Positions 18,439 to 27,710 of a stretch of DNA of 64,000 nt are shown piece after piece. The number at the start of each line of letters is the position of its first letter. Position 1 is the first letter of the stretch. The DNA lies in contig JAHISP010000070.1 of assembly GCA_018818165.1 (NCBI GenBank), forward strand, positions 1-64,000, written 5' to 3'. The notes beneath the pieces were generated by a model that was not told where the DNA came from, ran no database searches, and was given only the letters and a program-made list of their open reading frames with translations. This stretch comes from Bacteroidota bacterium. GTDB taxonomy: Bacteria; Bacteroidota; Ignavibacteria; Ignavibacteriales; Melioribacteraceae. The translations under genes were made by a program, and so were the position numbers.

Positions 18439-19839
18439 TTATAATGTTTTGTTGCTTTGTTTCAATTCTGGAAAATCTTTTGAAATTTCATTCCTTACAT
18501 TTGGGTTATTTGAAAATGAAGATTTCAAATATTCAAATGCTTCCTTGTTATCGCTTAATAGAATTTTTTGCTTAGCTTTTACATAAAAAGAACTTGCCTT
18601 TTCTGGATGCAGTTTTGTGCACACATTAAATGCATTAATACTCTCTTTCCACTTACCTATTTCTGAATATATTTCACCAATTGTATTCCATGCGTCAAAA
18701 TTATTATTTTCCAAAGCCAATAATTTTTGATAACTCTCAATTGCAGAATCAAACTCTCCAAGATTTTTTTCAATCTGAGCCTTTGTTTGCCAAGCTTCTA
18801 CGGATTTTGCATCAAGCGAAATTGCTTTGTTAATATCTGCTAATGCTAAATCGCGTTTGTTAATATTGTTAAGGCAAACTGCGCGCGCCAAGAATGCTTC
18901 AAAATAATTCTTATCCAGTCGTAAAGATTTTGTATATTCTTTGATGGCATTTTCATACTGCTCTAGGTCTTCGTATGTTTGCCCAAGCGTAAATCTTATA
19001 GTTGGATCATTCTTATCTAATTGTACAGCATGCTTAATATTCTCAAGAGCTTTTTCATACATTTCTAAGTTTGCATAAGAAACTCCACAGTTAAACCAAG
19101 AGCTAGAAAATCTATCATTTAGTGCAATTGATATTTCAAAATCATTAATTGCTTCAATAAAATTATTCTTTTTAACAGTTACTATTCCTTTGTTGTACCA
19201 ACCCGAATAACTGTAGGGCTCAATTTCAAGAAACTTATCATATGCAAACAAAGCCTCATCCAGACTATCGGTGTATTCATAACAAAACCCTAATTCGTAC
19301 CAAGCTTCAGCAAACAATGGGTCTAATGCAACAGCTTTTTTGAACAGTTCAATTGCTTCTTTAAAATCATCGTTCCTTTCATAAAGAAATCCTAAATTAA
19401 AAAAAGCCTCTTCATTACTCTGTTCATATTTTAGAACTTCTTCAAGGGTTTCAATCGCGTCGTCAAACATTTCTAAATTTTCTTCTGCTATTGCTTTATT
19501 TATCAGAGTTTCCACATCACTAGGATTAAGCGAAAGGGATTTCTCAAATGCGAAATATGCTTCTTCAAACTCAAATTTATTATTAAGAAAAACACCTTTG
19601 TATTGCCAAAAATCAGCATTGAATGGGAAAATATCTAAAACCAATTCTGTAAGCATTAAGCCTTCTTCCACAAAATCGCTTTCAATGCATACCTGTATTG
19701 TCTCATCAATGGAGTCAACATTGAGGATAGCTGCACCGCTTTCAATTAAATCGAGACTCTCTTTTATTCTGTCTATGAGAGCATCTTCATCAAATTCAAA
19801 GTCGTCGAAGTTTTCGGGGTATTCGTTAAAATATTCCAT
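18439..19839 (-). CDS. Tetratricopeptide-repeat protein
   Basis: A 466-residue cytoplasmic protein built of about 11-12 tetratricopeptide units of 34 residues, recognised by blocks such as 'AFFNLGFLYERNDDFKEAIE' and 'AWYELGFCYEYTDSLDEALF', each with the W/L-G-Y-A-F-A-P pattern. The first ~30 residues are very acidic (EYFNEYPENFDDFEFDEDAL). No enzyme domain or signal peptide. TPR solenoids bind other proteins; the partner is unknown. It sits upstream of aroE in the same transcription unit, with no obvious link in function. Confidence 0.92.
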   Translation of the reverse strand: MEYFNEYPENFDDFEFDEDALIDRIKESLDLIESGAAILNVDSIDETIQVCIESDFVEEGLMLTELVLDIFPFNADFWQYKGVFLNNKFEFEEAYFAFEKSLSLNPSDVETLINKAIAEENLEMFDDAIETLEEVLKYEQSNEEAFFNLGFLYERNDDFKEAIELFKKAVALDPLFAEAWYELGFCYEYTDSLDEALFAYDKFLEIEPYSYSGWYNKGIVTVKKNNFIEAINDFEISIALNDRFSSSWFNCGVSYANLEMYEKALENIKHAVQLDKNDPTIRFTLGQTYEDLEQYENAIKEYTKSLRLDKNYFEAFLARAVCLNNINKRDLALADINKAISLDAKSVEAWQTKAQIEKNLGEFDSAIESYQKLLALENNNFDAWNTIGEIYSEIGKWKESINAFNVCTKLHPEKASSFYVKAKQKILLSDNKEAFEYLKSSFSNNPNVRNEISKDFPELKQSNKTL

Positions 19840-20961
19840 AATCCATTTAATTATTGTTGCATAAGCTATTATTATTAAAGAGCAAAATCAAGTTGATTTT
19901 AAAGGGGATTTATACATGAGAATAGAAAAAAAAGATGGTGAAAATGGAAAAGTAGGAGGGATGGAAGGTGGATGGGTGGAATAAAAACTTGGAATACTGG
20001 AATTAGTAGATGTGAAATCTATTTCTCTGTAGTATGTTAATAGTGAATGGTGGGGTTGGGATGTTGAGAATACATCAATTTATTGGTCTACCTTCACAAT
20101 TTTGTTTGTCATTTCAAACAAGTTCCTTGTGAGATGTCTCGGAGGAAAGCAAGATAAAAAACAAAAAGCAAAACCTAGCCAGAAAGCTTTTGCCATCAAT
20201 CAGCTCCTATGAAGCTTTCAAATGATAATGGCGTTTTATTTTTGTCATCTCTTCGAAAAATTTCTCTTCCAACAAAGAGCGTTGAAATCTCCAAAATGGA
20301 TTCTACTAAGAAAAGACATGTTATATATATAAATCCATTTTTATTTGTTATATCCGTTCAATCAGCACTTGCATTGAGCTGAGCAGAAGTCCGCTATTGT
20401 TTTGGTCTCCGAAACATTGGTTAGCACTCTGTGTTTGTTTTTAATACTTACACACCAGTACACAGAATACTATTCTGTGCTACGAAATCAATCTAATAGT
20501 ATTGCGATAAAAATTCATTATTGCGGTGTCAATAAAATTGCCATTTTCTTGTTTGATGGAGGTTAGGAAGGATTTATATTCCAACAAAACAAATACTTCG
20601 TGAATAATTTCATATTTGGCATTCAGTTACTGTCGATAACCATTCCTCGATATATTTTAATGGTGATATTTTTGAGTTTAAGAAAATTCAATAATTACTG
20701 CTGGTTTGTTAGAAATTACATTTATTATTAATAATCCAGTTGTTCTTGTCGATATAGGATTGCCTTACAACAAAAAAATGTCCAAAATATGGACAAATTT
20801 TGTCGAGAAGTGGTCATCGACAACAGTAAAACAAGAGATAATGGAAAAAAGAGACAAGAGGTTTGAGATAAATGATATGAGACAATAGACAAAAAATAAG
20901 AAAAAGTGAAATATGAAGAATGTTGGAGAGTTGGAAATTGGAAAGGAGAAAATGTGTATTT
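19840..20961. other. 1.1 kb intergenic region without a recognisable gene
   Basis: No reading frame here makes a convincing protein; the longest (20706-20888, 60 codons) is low in information. Visible pieces are a hairpin formed by cacagaat-act-attctgtg (about 20459-20477), the palindrome TGTCCAAAATATGGACA (about 20779-20795) enclosed by TTGTCGAT and ATCGACAA, and purine-rich 'gagacaagaggtttgagata' text at about 20850. The stretch is likely decayed and rich in old repeats. Confidence 0.55.
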
Positions 20962-21110
20962 ATAATTGTCGTTTTAATCAATATTGTTATAACAATAGCA
21001 TGACATTCTCAATAATCCCGACATGTTGAGATTATTGAGAATTTTAATCATAAATTTGGTTCCGTGTAAAAACAGCACGCAGTGACACGAGCTTAAGTTG
21101 ACAGCATTGG
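20962..21110 (+). mobile_element. MITE-like interspersed repeat, copy 2
   Basis: Contains GACATTCTC, a 13-bp perfect stem (attctcaataatc at 21005-21017 with gattattgagaat at 21030-21042), GGTTCCGTGTAAAAACAG and the end GCTTAAGTTGACAGCATTGG (21091-21110). The last ~55 bases align with copy 3 read on its minus strand. The left boundary is degenerate and approximate. It lies 46 bases past the stop of the ABC permease at 21157. Confidence 0.65.
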
Positions 21111-21156
21111 TTGCGCCAGGGAAACACTATGCAATGTCAAATGACCACTATGCTAT

Positions 21157-22326
21157 TTATCCGCCTCGCAGAGCTGTTACAATATTTAATCTTGCAGCTC
21201 TAATAGCTGGGAAGAAACCTCCGAAAATGCCCATGACTGCGGCAAAAACGATACATGAAATAATTATTGATGAATTCAATGCAAATGAGAATGATAGATC
21301 TGCAAATGAATTCCAATTGAGCGTTGAAATTGTAAGGAATTGTAAAAAAGAAGCGAAGAATAATCCAACCGCTGCGCCAATCAATGAAATCAACAAAGCT
21401 TCTGTAACAAATACGGTTAAAACACTTCTTCTGCTAAATCCAAGAGCGCGCATTGTGCCTATTTCAATTGTACGGTTAGAAACCGCCGCATACATTGTAA
21501 TTGCCGCCCCAATAATAGCTCCGAAACTAAAAATAATTGTTATAAAAGTTCCAAGAATCCTGATGAATGTTGCTAAAATTTCTGACTGCATCTCAAAAAA
21601 ATGCTGTTCGGACATAACCTCAAATTGTTGAAGGCGTTTATCAGCTGCGAATTCTGTTTTAAATCTATCAAAATTATTTGTATCGTCTAATTTTAGCGTA
21701 ATTGTTGAAGCCGTATTGCCCCGATTAAAAGCGTTTAATAGCTGTGATGCATCGCCCCACATTTCTGATTCAAACCCGCTTCCGTTATCCTCAAAAATTC
21801 CGACAACCGACCAAAAATCACCTGCAAATTTTACTTTGCTGCCAACCTGCGCACCGTCAAATTTATTGGCTACTGATTTCCCAACTATTAATTCGCGTAA
21901 CGAGGGATTAAACATTCTGCCTTCATCAATTTTTACTTGTGGGCGTAAATCTTTGATAATTGGCGAAACTCCTCTTACGGTAATATTACTAACGCCACCT
22001 GTTTTTATTTTTAGGTTAATAACAACAACCGGTTCGGCAGAAAAAATTGGAGTTCCATCCGGTTTTTTTGCGATATGTGTTAAAGATTTAATAATGTTTT
22101 GTGTATCTCCATCTATTATACTTGAAATTTCTCCTGTAGAAGATTTTCGCTGAACTTTTACATTATCAGGAGAACCTGTTGATATCAACGTTTTTTGCAC
22201 ACCGTAAGCCATCATCAAAACGGCTGCAAACACAAATACAACCAATGAAATACCGCTTATTGTAATTATTGTTGTTAGTTTTCTTGTTCTAAAATTCTTT
22301 ATCATATATTTAAAAGGGACAGCCAT
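21157..22326 (-). CDS. ABC transporter permease (FtsX/MacB type)
   Basis: Membrane subunit with one N-terminal helix, a ~200-residue periplasmic domain, then three C-terminal helices (the FtsX domain, ending FPAIRAARLNIVTALRGG). This topology belongs to MacB/LolC-like systems that move lipoproteins, peptides or drugs through a periplasmic adaptor. It is 389 aa, with AGGAG before the ATG. It is the last gene of the minus-strand operon adaptor-ATPase-permease-permease (25467 to 21157), so it would pair with the preceding permease and share the ATPase. The substrate cannot be told. Confidence 0.92.
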   Translation of the reverse strand: MAVPFKYMIKNFRTRKLTTIITISGISLVVFVFAAVLMMAYGVQKTLISTGSPDNVKVQRKSSTGEISSIIDGDTQNIIKSLTHIAKKPDGTPIFSAEPVVVINLKIKTGGVSNITVRGVSPIIKDLRPQVKIDEGRMFNPSLRELIVGKSVANKFDGAQVGSKVKFAGDFWSVVGIFEDNGSGFESEMWGDASQLLNAFNRGNTASTITLKLDDTNNFDRFKTEFAADKRLQQFEVMSEQHFFEMQSEILATFIRILGTFITIIFSFGAIIGAAITMYAAVSNRTIEIGTMRALGFSRRSVLTVFVTEALLISLIGAAVGLFFASFLQFLTISTLNWNSFADLSFSFALNSSIIISCIVFAAVMGIFGGFFPAIRAARLNIVTALRGG

Positions 22327-22411
22327 TTTAATCTCCTAAAAATTTTTCTTTTGGGATTTATAAACACAATTGTGTTTAAAGTTTATACTTTTATTTTCAA
22401 GAAAAATATTT

Positions 22412-23569
22412 CTATCCAACATGTCTAAATCCATCAACAATTTTAGTGTTTAAAGCTCTATGAATTGGGAAGACAGAGGATAAAACGCCTACCAAAAGCG
22501 TGGCGGTTACTGCTAATATAATTGTAATTGGCTCAACGTAAAAATATGGGAAAAACCCTTTTGGCATCGCTCTTTCAAATCCCTCAATAAGAGGATATAA
22601 TAAAAACAATCCAACGCCTCCTCCTAAAAAAGAAATTAACAAAGATTCTCCAAGTATTAAACCGGTAAGATGTTTTGCCGAAAAACCAAGAGTTTTGAAT
22701 ACAGCGTATTCTCTGGTACGCTCTCTAGCAGCCATTATCATTGTATTAGCCAATACCAGCATAATAATTCCAATTATTGCAAATGACATAAAATTCATAG
22801 AAGTAATAATAGCACCGGAGGCTGAAATGAATCCTTGAGTAAAAGCCTTTTCAGTTTCAGTTTTTGTTTCTGCTGTTGAGTTCATAAAAAGCGCATCAAT
22901 TTGTTTGGATACACTGGCAGAATTATTTGGGTCTTCAATCTGAACAATATACCATCCAACACTATTTGCGCGGCCTGGACTTTGTTGCAGCATCGTTTCA
23001 TTTAAGTATTCATAATGGAAAAGCATCTGCGTGGCGTCGGTATTTTGATCACGGGGAGTATAAATACCTTTTACATTAAATTCCCATCTACCAGGATAAA
23101 TATCGCCCTCTAAAACAACTTGGTCGCCAAGTTTTATATTGTATTGCTTAGCAGTCTGCGAACCAATAATACAAGCGTTTCTGTTTTTTTTATACTCTTC
23201 CATCTCATCTTTGGGTACAATAAATTCCGGATAAACGACAAAATAATTATCGTCAACAGCCATGTGAGCGAAAAAATTACTTTTGTCCTTATAAACTCCG
23301 CCAAACCAATTAGCAGCCCCTATTTCTTTTACACCTGGCACGGAAGCAATTTTGGCTCTATATGAAGCGGGCAATGGAAAGATAAACGAAACTGCTTGTC
23401 TTGTAATTAATCTATTTGCGCTTGCAGCATCAACACCAGAATTCCAAACGGTTACAACCGTTCTTAACAAACCAAAAGCAATTATAGCTATTGCTATACC
23501 AATTATTGTAAGTGAACTTCTAAGTTTATGCCTAAGCGAGTTCTTAAAAATCAATTTTAATAATTTCAT
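22412..23569 (-). CDS. ABC transporter permease (FtsX/MacB type)
   Basis: Second FtsX-type permease of the operon, 385 aa. An N-terminal helix (LTIIGIAIAIIAFGLLRTVV), a periplasmic MacB_PCD-like domain and a C-terminal triple-helix FtsX domain (AIIGIIMLVLANTMIMAARERTREYAVFKTLGFS) are visible. The ERTREYAVFKTLG box is the coupling helix where the ATPase docks. It lies 10 bases after the ATPase stop and 85 bases before the second permease, consistent with a heterodimeric transporter. Confidence 0.92.
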   Translation of the reverse strand: MKLLKLIFKNSLRHKLRSSLTIIGIAIAIIAFGLLRTVVTVWNSGVDAASANRLITRQAVSFIFPLPASYRAKIASVPGVKEIGAANWFGGVYKDKSNFFAHMAVDDNYFVVYPEFIVPKDEMEEYKKNRNACIIGSQTAKQYNIKLGDQVVLEGDIYPGRWEFNVKGIYTPRDQNTDATQMLFHYEYLNETMLQQSPGRANSVGWYIVQIEDPNNSASVSKQIDALFMNSTAETKTETEKAFTQGFISASGAIITSMNFMSFAIIGIIMLVLANTMIMAARERTREYAVFKTLGFSAKHLTGLILGESLLISFLGGGVGLFLLYPLIEGFERAMPKGFFPYFYVEPITIILAVTATLLVGVLSSVFPIHRALNTKIVDGFRHVG

Positions 23570-23579
23570 AATATTTCCT

Positions 23580-24269
23580 TTAATGGCTTTGCCCGTTAGT
23601 TGACAAAACTCCTTTATCGAGATGTAATAAACTACTAGCTCTACTCGCTGCGTGTGGATCGTGGGTTACCATTACAATTGTTTTATTAAATTCTTTGTTT
23701 AATCTTTCCATCAGTGTTAAAATTTCATCAGCGGAGTTTTTGTCCAAATCACCAGTTGGTTCATCGGCTACTAGCAGCAATGGGTCAGTAACAATTGCTC
23801 TAGCTATAGCAACACGCTGTTCTTGCCCGCCTGATAATTGTTTTGGATAATGATAAATTCTATCGCCCAACCCTACAATATTCAAGGCTGTTTCAACGTG
23901 TTTTTTTCTTTCGGATTTATTTAATTTTGTTAATAACAGAGGAAGTTCCACATTTTCAAAAGCAGTTAAAACGGGAATTAAATTATAAAACTGAAATACA
24001 AAGCCAACATTTGACGAACGCCATTTTGCGAGAGCCGATTCATTAAGCTTTGAAATATCAGTACCTGAAACTGAAACACTTCCGTTTGTAGGTCTATCAA
24101 TTCCTGCAATAATATTTAATAATGTTGTTTTACCTGAACCTGAAGGGCCCATTAGCGCGAGAAACTCACCCTCATTAACGTTTAAACTTAATTCAGAAAG
24201 TACAGGAATTTCCAAACTATTTCGCCAATAAGATTTGGAAAGATTGTTGACTTGAATAATATCTGCCAT
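23580..24269 (-). CDS. ABC transporter ATP-binding protein (MacB/LolD type)
   Basis: The nucleotide-binding subunit of the operon. Walker A is GPSGSGKT (about 41-48), the signature is LSGGQEQR (about 143-150) and Walker B is LLVADEPTGDLD (about 166-177); the D-loop and switch His (THDPH) are present. The LolD/MacB branch is shown by GEFLALMGPSG and VGFVFQFYNLIP. At 229 aa it is a typical stand-alone ATPase. It is the only ATPase gene of this kind near either tripartite operon of the window, and might in principle also serve the ATPase-lacking one at 40.9-45.0 kb. Confidence 0.95.
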   Translation of the reverse strand: MADIIQVNNLSKSYWRNSLEIPVLSELSLNVNEGEFLALMGPSGSGKTTLLNIIAGIDRPTNGSVSVSGTDISKLNESALAKWRSSNVGFVFQFYNLIPVLTAFENVELPLLLTKLNKSERKKHVETALNIVGLGDRIYHYPKQLSGGQEQRVAIARAIVTDPLLLVADEPTGDLDKNSADEILTLMERLNKEFNKTIVMVTHDPHAASRASSLLHLDKGVLSTNGQSH

Positions 24270-24285
24270 TATTACCTCACGATAC

Positions 24286-25467
24286 TTATTTATTAATTTT
24301 TACTTTTATTGCTTCTTTAATATCTTCGGTGAGATCATCTATTATCTCATCACCATTTTGTAAACCGCTTGTTATTTCAATATACGAATCAAAATCTTTA
24401 CCGGTAGTTACATTTATTTTGTAAGCTTTTCCGTCATTAACTTTGAAAACTGTATTATTCAAAATAGCTGTTTTGGGAATTACTAAACTTGGTTTTTCAA
24501 CTTCCAAATCTGATTTCATCGCGTTTTTGAGGAAAAGAACCTTCGCGCTCATTTCTGGTAAAACGCGTTGGTCATAATTTTTAAATCCGACTTTAACCAT
24601 AACAGTCGCTTTTCCTCTATCGGCAGTAGGAACAATTTTAGCAATATATCCGGCATAATTAAAACTTGGATAAGCGTCCAAAGTTATTTGACAATCTTGA
24701 TCTGGAATAATTTTTTCAATATTTGATTCACTTACATCCGCTTCAACTTGAAGCGATGACATATCGGCAATTGTTACAACCGCCGATTTTGAATTTACAC
24801 TTGCCGCTAAAGGTGCAACAATTTCACCAACATCCGCATTTTTGCTGAGTACCGTACCATCAAAAGGTGCACGGATTATTGTATTTTCCAAGGAAACTTC
24901 CGCGGAAAGAACCGTCGCTTTTGCCACATCAATTGAAGCTAAAACTTTACGATAATTCGCCTCTGCTGCATCAAGCGTTATTTGGCTTGATAATTCTGCG
25001 GCGAACAACTGCTTTTCTCTATTATAATTATTTTCAGCTTCTTTTAAAGAAGCTTCACTAAATTTTAAATTAGCATTTGCTTGCGCATACAATGCTTTCA
25101 TATCATTATCTTCTAACCTAGCAATTATTTCATCTCTTTTTACTTTATCACCTTCAACAACGCCAAGATAAACAAGTCTGCCGGTTCCTTTAGAAGCAAT
25201 TGCCGCTTTTCTTTGAGCAACAACATAGCCACTTGCAGTTAATACAGCGTTGTTTTGAGCATTAGATTGTAAAACTGCGGTTGCCATTTTTACTTCAACT
25301 TCGGGAGCTGTAATTTTTTCCCAACCAATGTATAAAACGCTTGCTAAAACAACAATGATAACCGAGGTAATTATTATTCTTATATATTTTTGCTTTTGTT
25401 CGGGATTTTTATTTCTCTTTGATTTTTCAATTGTTAAAGAAGATAAATCAGCATTTTTTGCTTCCAT
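24286..25467 (-). CDS. Periplasmic adaptor protein (HlyD/RND type) of the ABC exporter
   Basis: Membrane-fusion subunit with an N-terminal transmembrane anchor (about 30-50), a split biotinyl-lipoyl domain (AAIASKGTGRLVYLGVVEGD and NTIIRAPFDGTVLSKNADVGE), a coiled-coil hairpin of Ala/Lys/Glu heptads between (about 110-180), and beta-barrel and C-terminal domains. It is 393 aa. It heads the four-gene operon and would link the inner-membrane permeases to an outer-membrane channel; no TolC gene lies in this operon, so the TolC at 40.9 kb or another must be used. Confidence 0.92.
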   Translation of the reverse strand: MEAKNADLSSLTIEKSKRNKNPEQKQKYIRIIITSVIIVVLASVLYIGWEKITAPEVEVKMATAVLQSNAQNNAVLTASGYVVAQRKAAIASKGTGRLVYLGVVEGDKVKRDEIIARLEDNDMKALYAQANANLKFSEASLKEAENNYNREKQLFAAELSSQITLDAAEANYRKVLASIDVAKATVLSAEVSLENTIIRAPFDGTVLSKNADVGEIVAPLAASVNSKSAVVTIADMSSLQVEADVSESNIEKIIPDQDCQITLDAYPSFNYAGYIAKIVPTADRGKATVMVKVGFKNYDQRVLPEMSAKVLFLKNAMKSDLEVEKPSLVIPKTAILNNTVFKVNDGKAYKINVTTGKDFDSYIEITSGLQNGDEIIDDLTEDIKEAIKVKINK

Positions 25468-25746
25468 GTAATTCTCAAGATTTTTATTACAAAATTATTA
25501 CAAAGTATTTAAACTTAAATAAAGATTAAAAATATTCTAGTAAAATTACTACCAAATATAATTGAATGTAAGCAGTTTTCGGTAAATTAACGGATTATAT
25601 CGGTCAATTTTTACTGAAGTCGGGGTTCGTTGAGTCTATCTCAAAAGTAATTATAAAATTAAATATATTTGCCACAACAAAAGGAAGCTTTCCAATTTTA
25701 TTTGTAATTTATACTAAGTGAATCATAAATTAATTAAAGTCTTTGT

Positions 25747-27564
25747 ATGAAAAAGCTATCAGTTATTTCTTTGTTTTTAGTGTTGAATACATTTTTAAGT
25801 GCTCAAAATATAATAGTTAATAAAATTGAGCCACCAAATTGGTGGGAAGGGATGAAGTATAATAAAATTCAACTTATGGTTTATGGCGAAGGGCTTAATA
25901 ATGTTGAAGTAAAAAGTGAAGACTTGAAAATTATAAATGTTGAACCAGTAAAAAATAGCAATTATTTGTTTGTGGATGTTGACTTAAATTCAACAAAAGC
26001 GGGCAGTTATGAAATAACATTTTCTAATGGAAAAAGTGAAGCAAGCATTGATTTTCCAGTTTATGAAAGATTGCAATCACCAAATATTCATCGAGGATTT
26101 AATCAAGAAGATGCAATATATCTTATTATGCCAGATAGATTTGCAAATGGTGATGTGAAAAATGATTTTGTGGAAGGCTATGTAGATAGTTTTCAAAACC
26201 AGTATTCCCAAGCTAGGCATGGTGGTGATATTAGTGGAGTTATTAGCAAACTCGATTATATAAAAGAGTTGGGATTTTCAACTATTTGGCTAACGCCGGT
26301 TGTTGAAAATAATACGTTTAGAAGCTATCATGGATATTCTGCAACAGATTTTTATAAAGTAGATCCACGTCATGGTAATTTGGAAACTTATAAAACCCTT
26401 GTAAACACAGCGCATGAAAAGGGATTAAAAATTATTATGGATCATGTTGCAAATCATATTGCAATTGATCATCCTTGGATTAAAAATCTTCCAACAGCAG
26501 ATTGGATAAACGGAACCGTAAAAAATCATCTAGAAGCTAATCACCACAAAATGGTTTTCACTGATCCATATTCTGATTCAGTGACAATTAAGCATGTGCA
26601 AGAAGGTTGGTTTGTTGATTATATGCCAGACCTAAATCACAAAAATAAATTTTTGGCAAATTATATAATTCAAAATACTATTTGGTGGGTTGAATCTACA
26701 GGAGTTGATGGAATTCGTGAAGATACTTATCCTTATTGCGACCAAAAGTTTATGTCGCGTTGGGCGGAAGCAGTTTTAACAGAATATCCTACTTTAAATA
26801 TTGTTGGCGAAGTCTGGACTGGCGACCCGGCATTCCTTTCGGGTTATCAGGGCAATAATAAATTTAGTAAATACAATACAAATCTTCCGGCTTTAACCGA
26901 TTTTGGGATGCGGGATGTGCTTGTTAACTGTCTAACTGGAAAGGAATCCATTTATAAATTTTACACAACTCTCGCTTCCGATTATCTCTACCCGGATGTA
27001 AGCCAGTTGGTTACATTTGTTGATAACCACGATGTTGGCAGAGCTATGTTTTATGCTGATTCTGATATTGAAAAATTCAAAATTGCATTTCATCTATTGT
27101 TTACTACTCGCGGCATTCCACAAGTCTTTTATGGAACTGAAATTGGAATGAAAGAAAATGAAGACCATGGAACTTTGAGGAAAAATTTTCCTGGTGGGTT
27201 TCCAAATGATGATAGAAATGCATTTACTAAAACTGGCAGAACAGATTATGAAAATGATATTTATAATTTCTTCAAAAAAATGCTAACACTTCGCAAAGAG
27301 CACCCGGCACTATCAAAAGGGAAGTTAATTCACTTCCCACCCCAAAATGATGTTTATATTTACTTCAAAAAAGCTGATGATGAGTTAATTATGAATGTAA
27401 TAAATACAGGAAATAATGATGCTAAAATTGATTTGAGCAAATTTTCAAATATCATTAATGGAAAAATAAATTTTATTAATCTTTATACTTCCGAGGAGCT
27501 ATTAAATAAAAATGATATTTTAAAAATTGAAGGCAAAAAAGCAGAAATGTTTTTAGTTAAGTAA
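25747..27564 (+). CDS. Exported GH13 alpha-amylase / neopullulanase (SusA-like)
   Basis: Glycoside hydrolase family 13 enzyme with a signal peptide (MKKLSVISLFLVLNTFLSAQ) and an N-terminal cyclomaltodextrinase-type domain (IVNKIEPPNWWEGM onwards, about 22-120). The barrel starts at IYLIMPDRFANGD. All four GH13 regions are visible: MDHVANH (I), GVDGIREDT with the Asp nucleophile (II), VGEVW with the acid Glu (III) and FVDNHD (IV). The protein is 605 aa and ends in a beta-sandwich. It likely cuts malto-oligosaccharides or pullulan in the periplasm. It stands alone: no SusC/SusD pair or transporter is adjacent. Confidence 0.94.
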   Translation: MKKLSVISLFLVLNTFLSAQNIIVNKIEPPNWWEGMKYNKIQLMVYGEGLNNVEVKSEDLKIINVEPVKNSNYLFVDVDLNSTKAGSYEITFSNGKSEASIDFPVYERLQSPNIHRGFNQEDAIYLIMPDRFANGDVKNDFVEGYVDSFQNQYSQARHGGDISGVISKLDYIKELGFSTIWLTPVVENNTFRSYHGYSATDFYKVDPRHGNLETYKTLVNTAHEKGLKIIMDHVANHIAIDHPWIKNLPTADWINGTVKNHLEANHHKMVFTDPYSDSVTIKHVQEGWFVDYMPDLNHKNKFLANYIIQNTIWWVESTGVDGIREDTYPYCDQKFMSRWAEAVLTEYPTLNIVGEVWTGDPAFLSGYQGNNKFSKYNTNLPALTDFGMRDVLVNCLTGKESIYKFYTTLASDYLYPDVSQLVTFVDNHDVGRAMFYADSDIEKFKIAFHLLFTTRGIPQVFYGTEIGMKENEDHGTLRKNFPGGFPNDDRNAFTKTGRTDYENDIYNFFKKMLTLRKEHPALSKGKLIHFPPQNDVYIYFKKADDELIMNVINTGNNDAKIDLSKFSNIINGKINFINLYTSEELLNKNDILKIEGKKAEMFLVK

Positions 27565-27605
27565 AGCAAGAGTGAAAGATATTTCTTATGGTTGATGTAA
27601 TTACA

Positions 27606-27710
27606 AATCCAACGTTTTTTGTTGGATTAAGCTCTGCAAGAATCTCTATGTGACAGATTGCTTGGGGATGAAAATCCTTGGAATGACTGGCTGCAGCAGA
27701 TAATTTGCTT
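27606..27710. repeat. Hairpin plus degenerate intergenic repeat
   Basis: A hairpin, aatccaac-gtttttt-gttggatt (27606-27628), follows the amylase stop and may end its transcript. Next to it is aagctctgcaagaatctc (27629-27646), the reverse complement of which recurs in the intergenic region at 36621-36635 (attcttgcagagctt). Confidence 0.45.

Noticed and set aside
20706-20888. Small plus-strand ORF of 60 codons in the silent region
   Set aside because: Covers the inverted repeats and purine-rich spacer text; no protein-like pattern.
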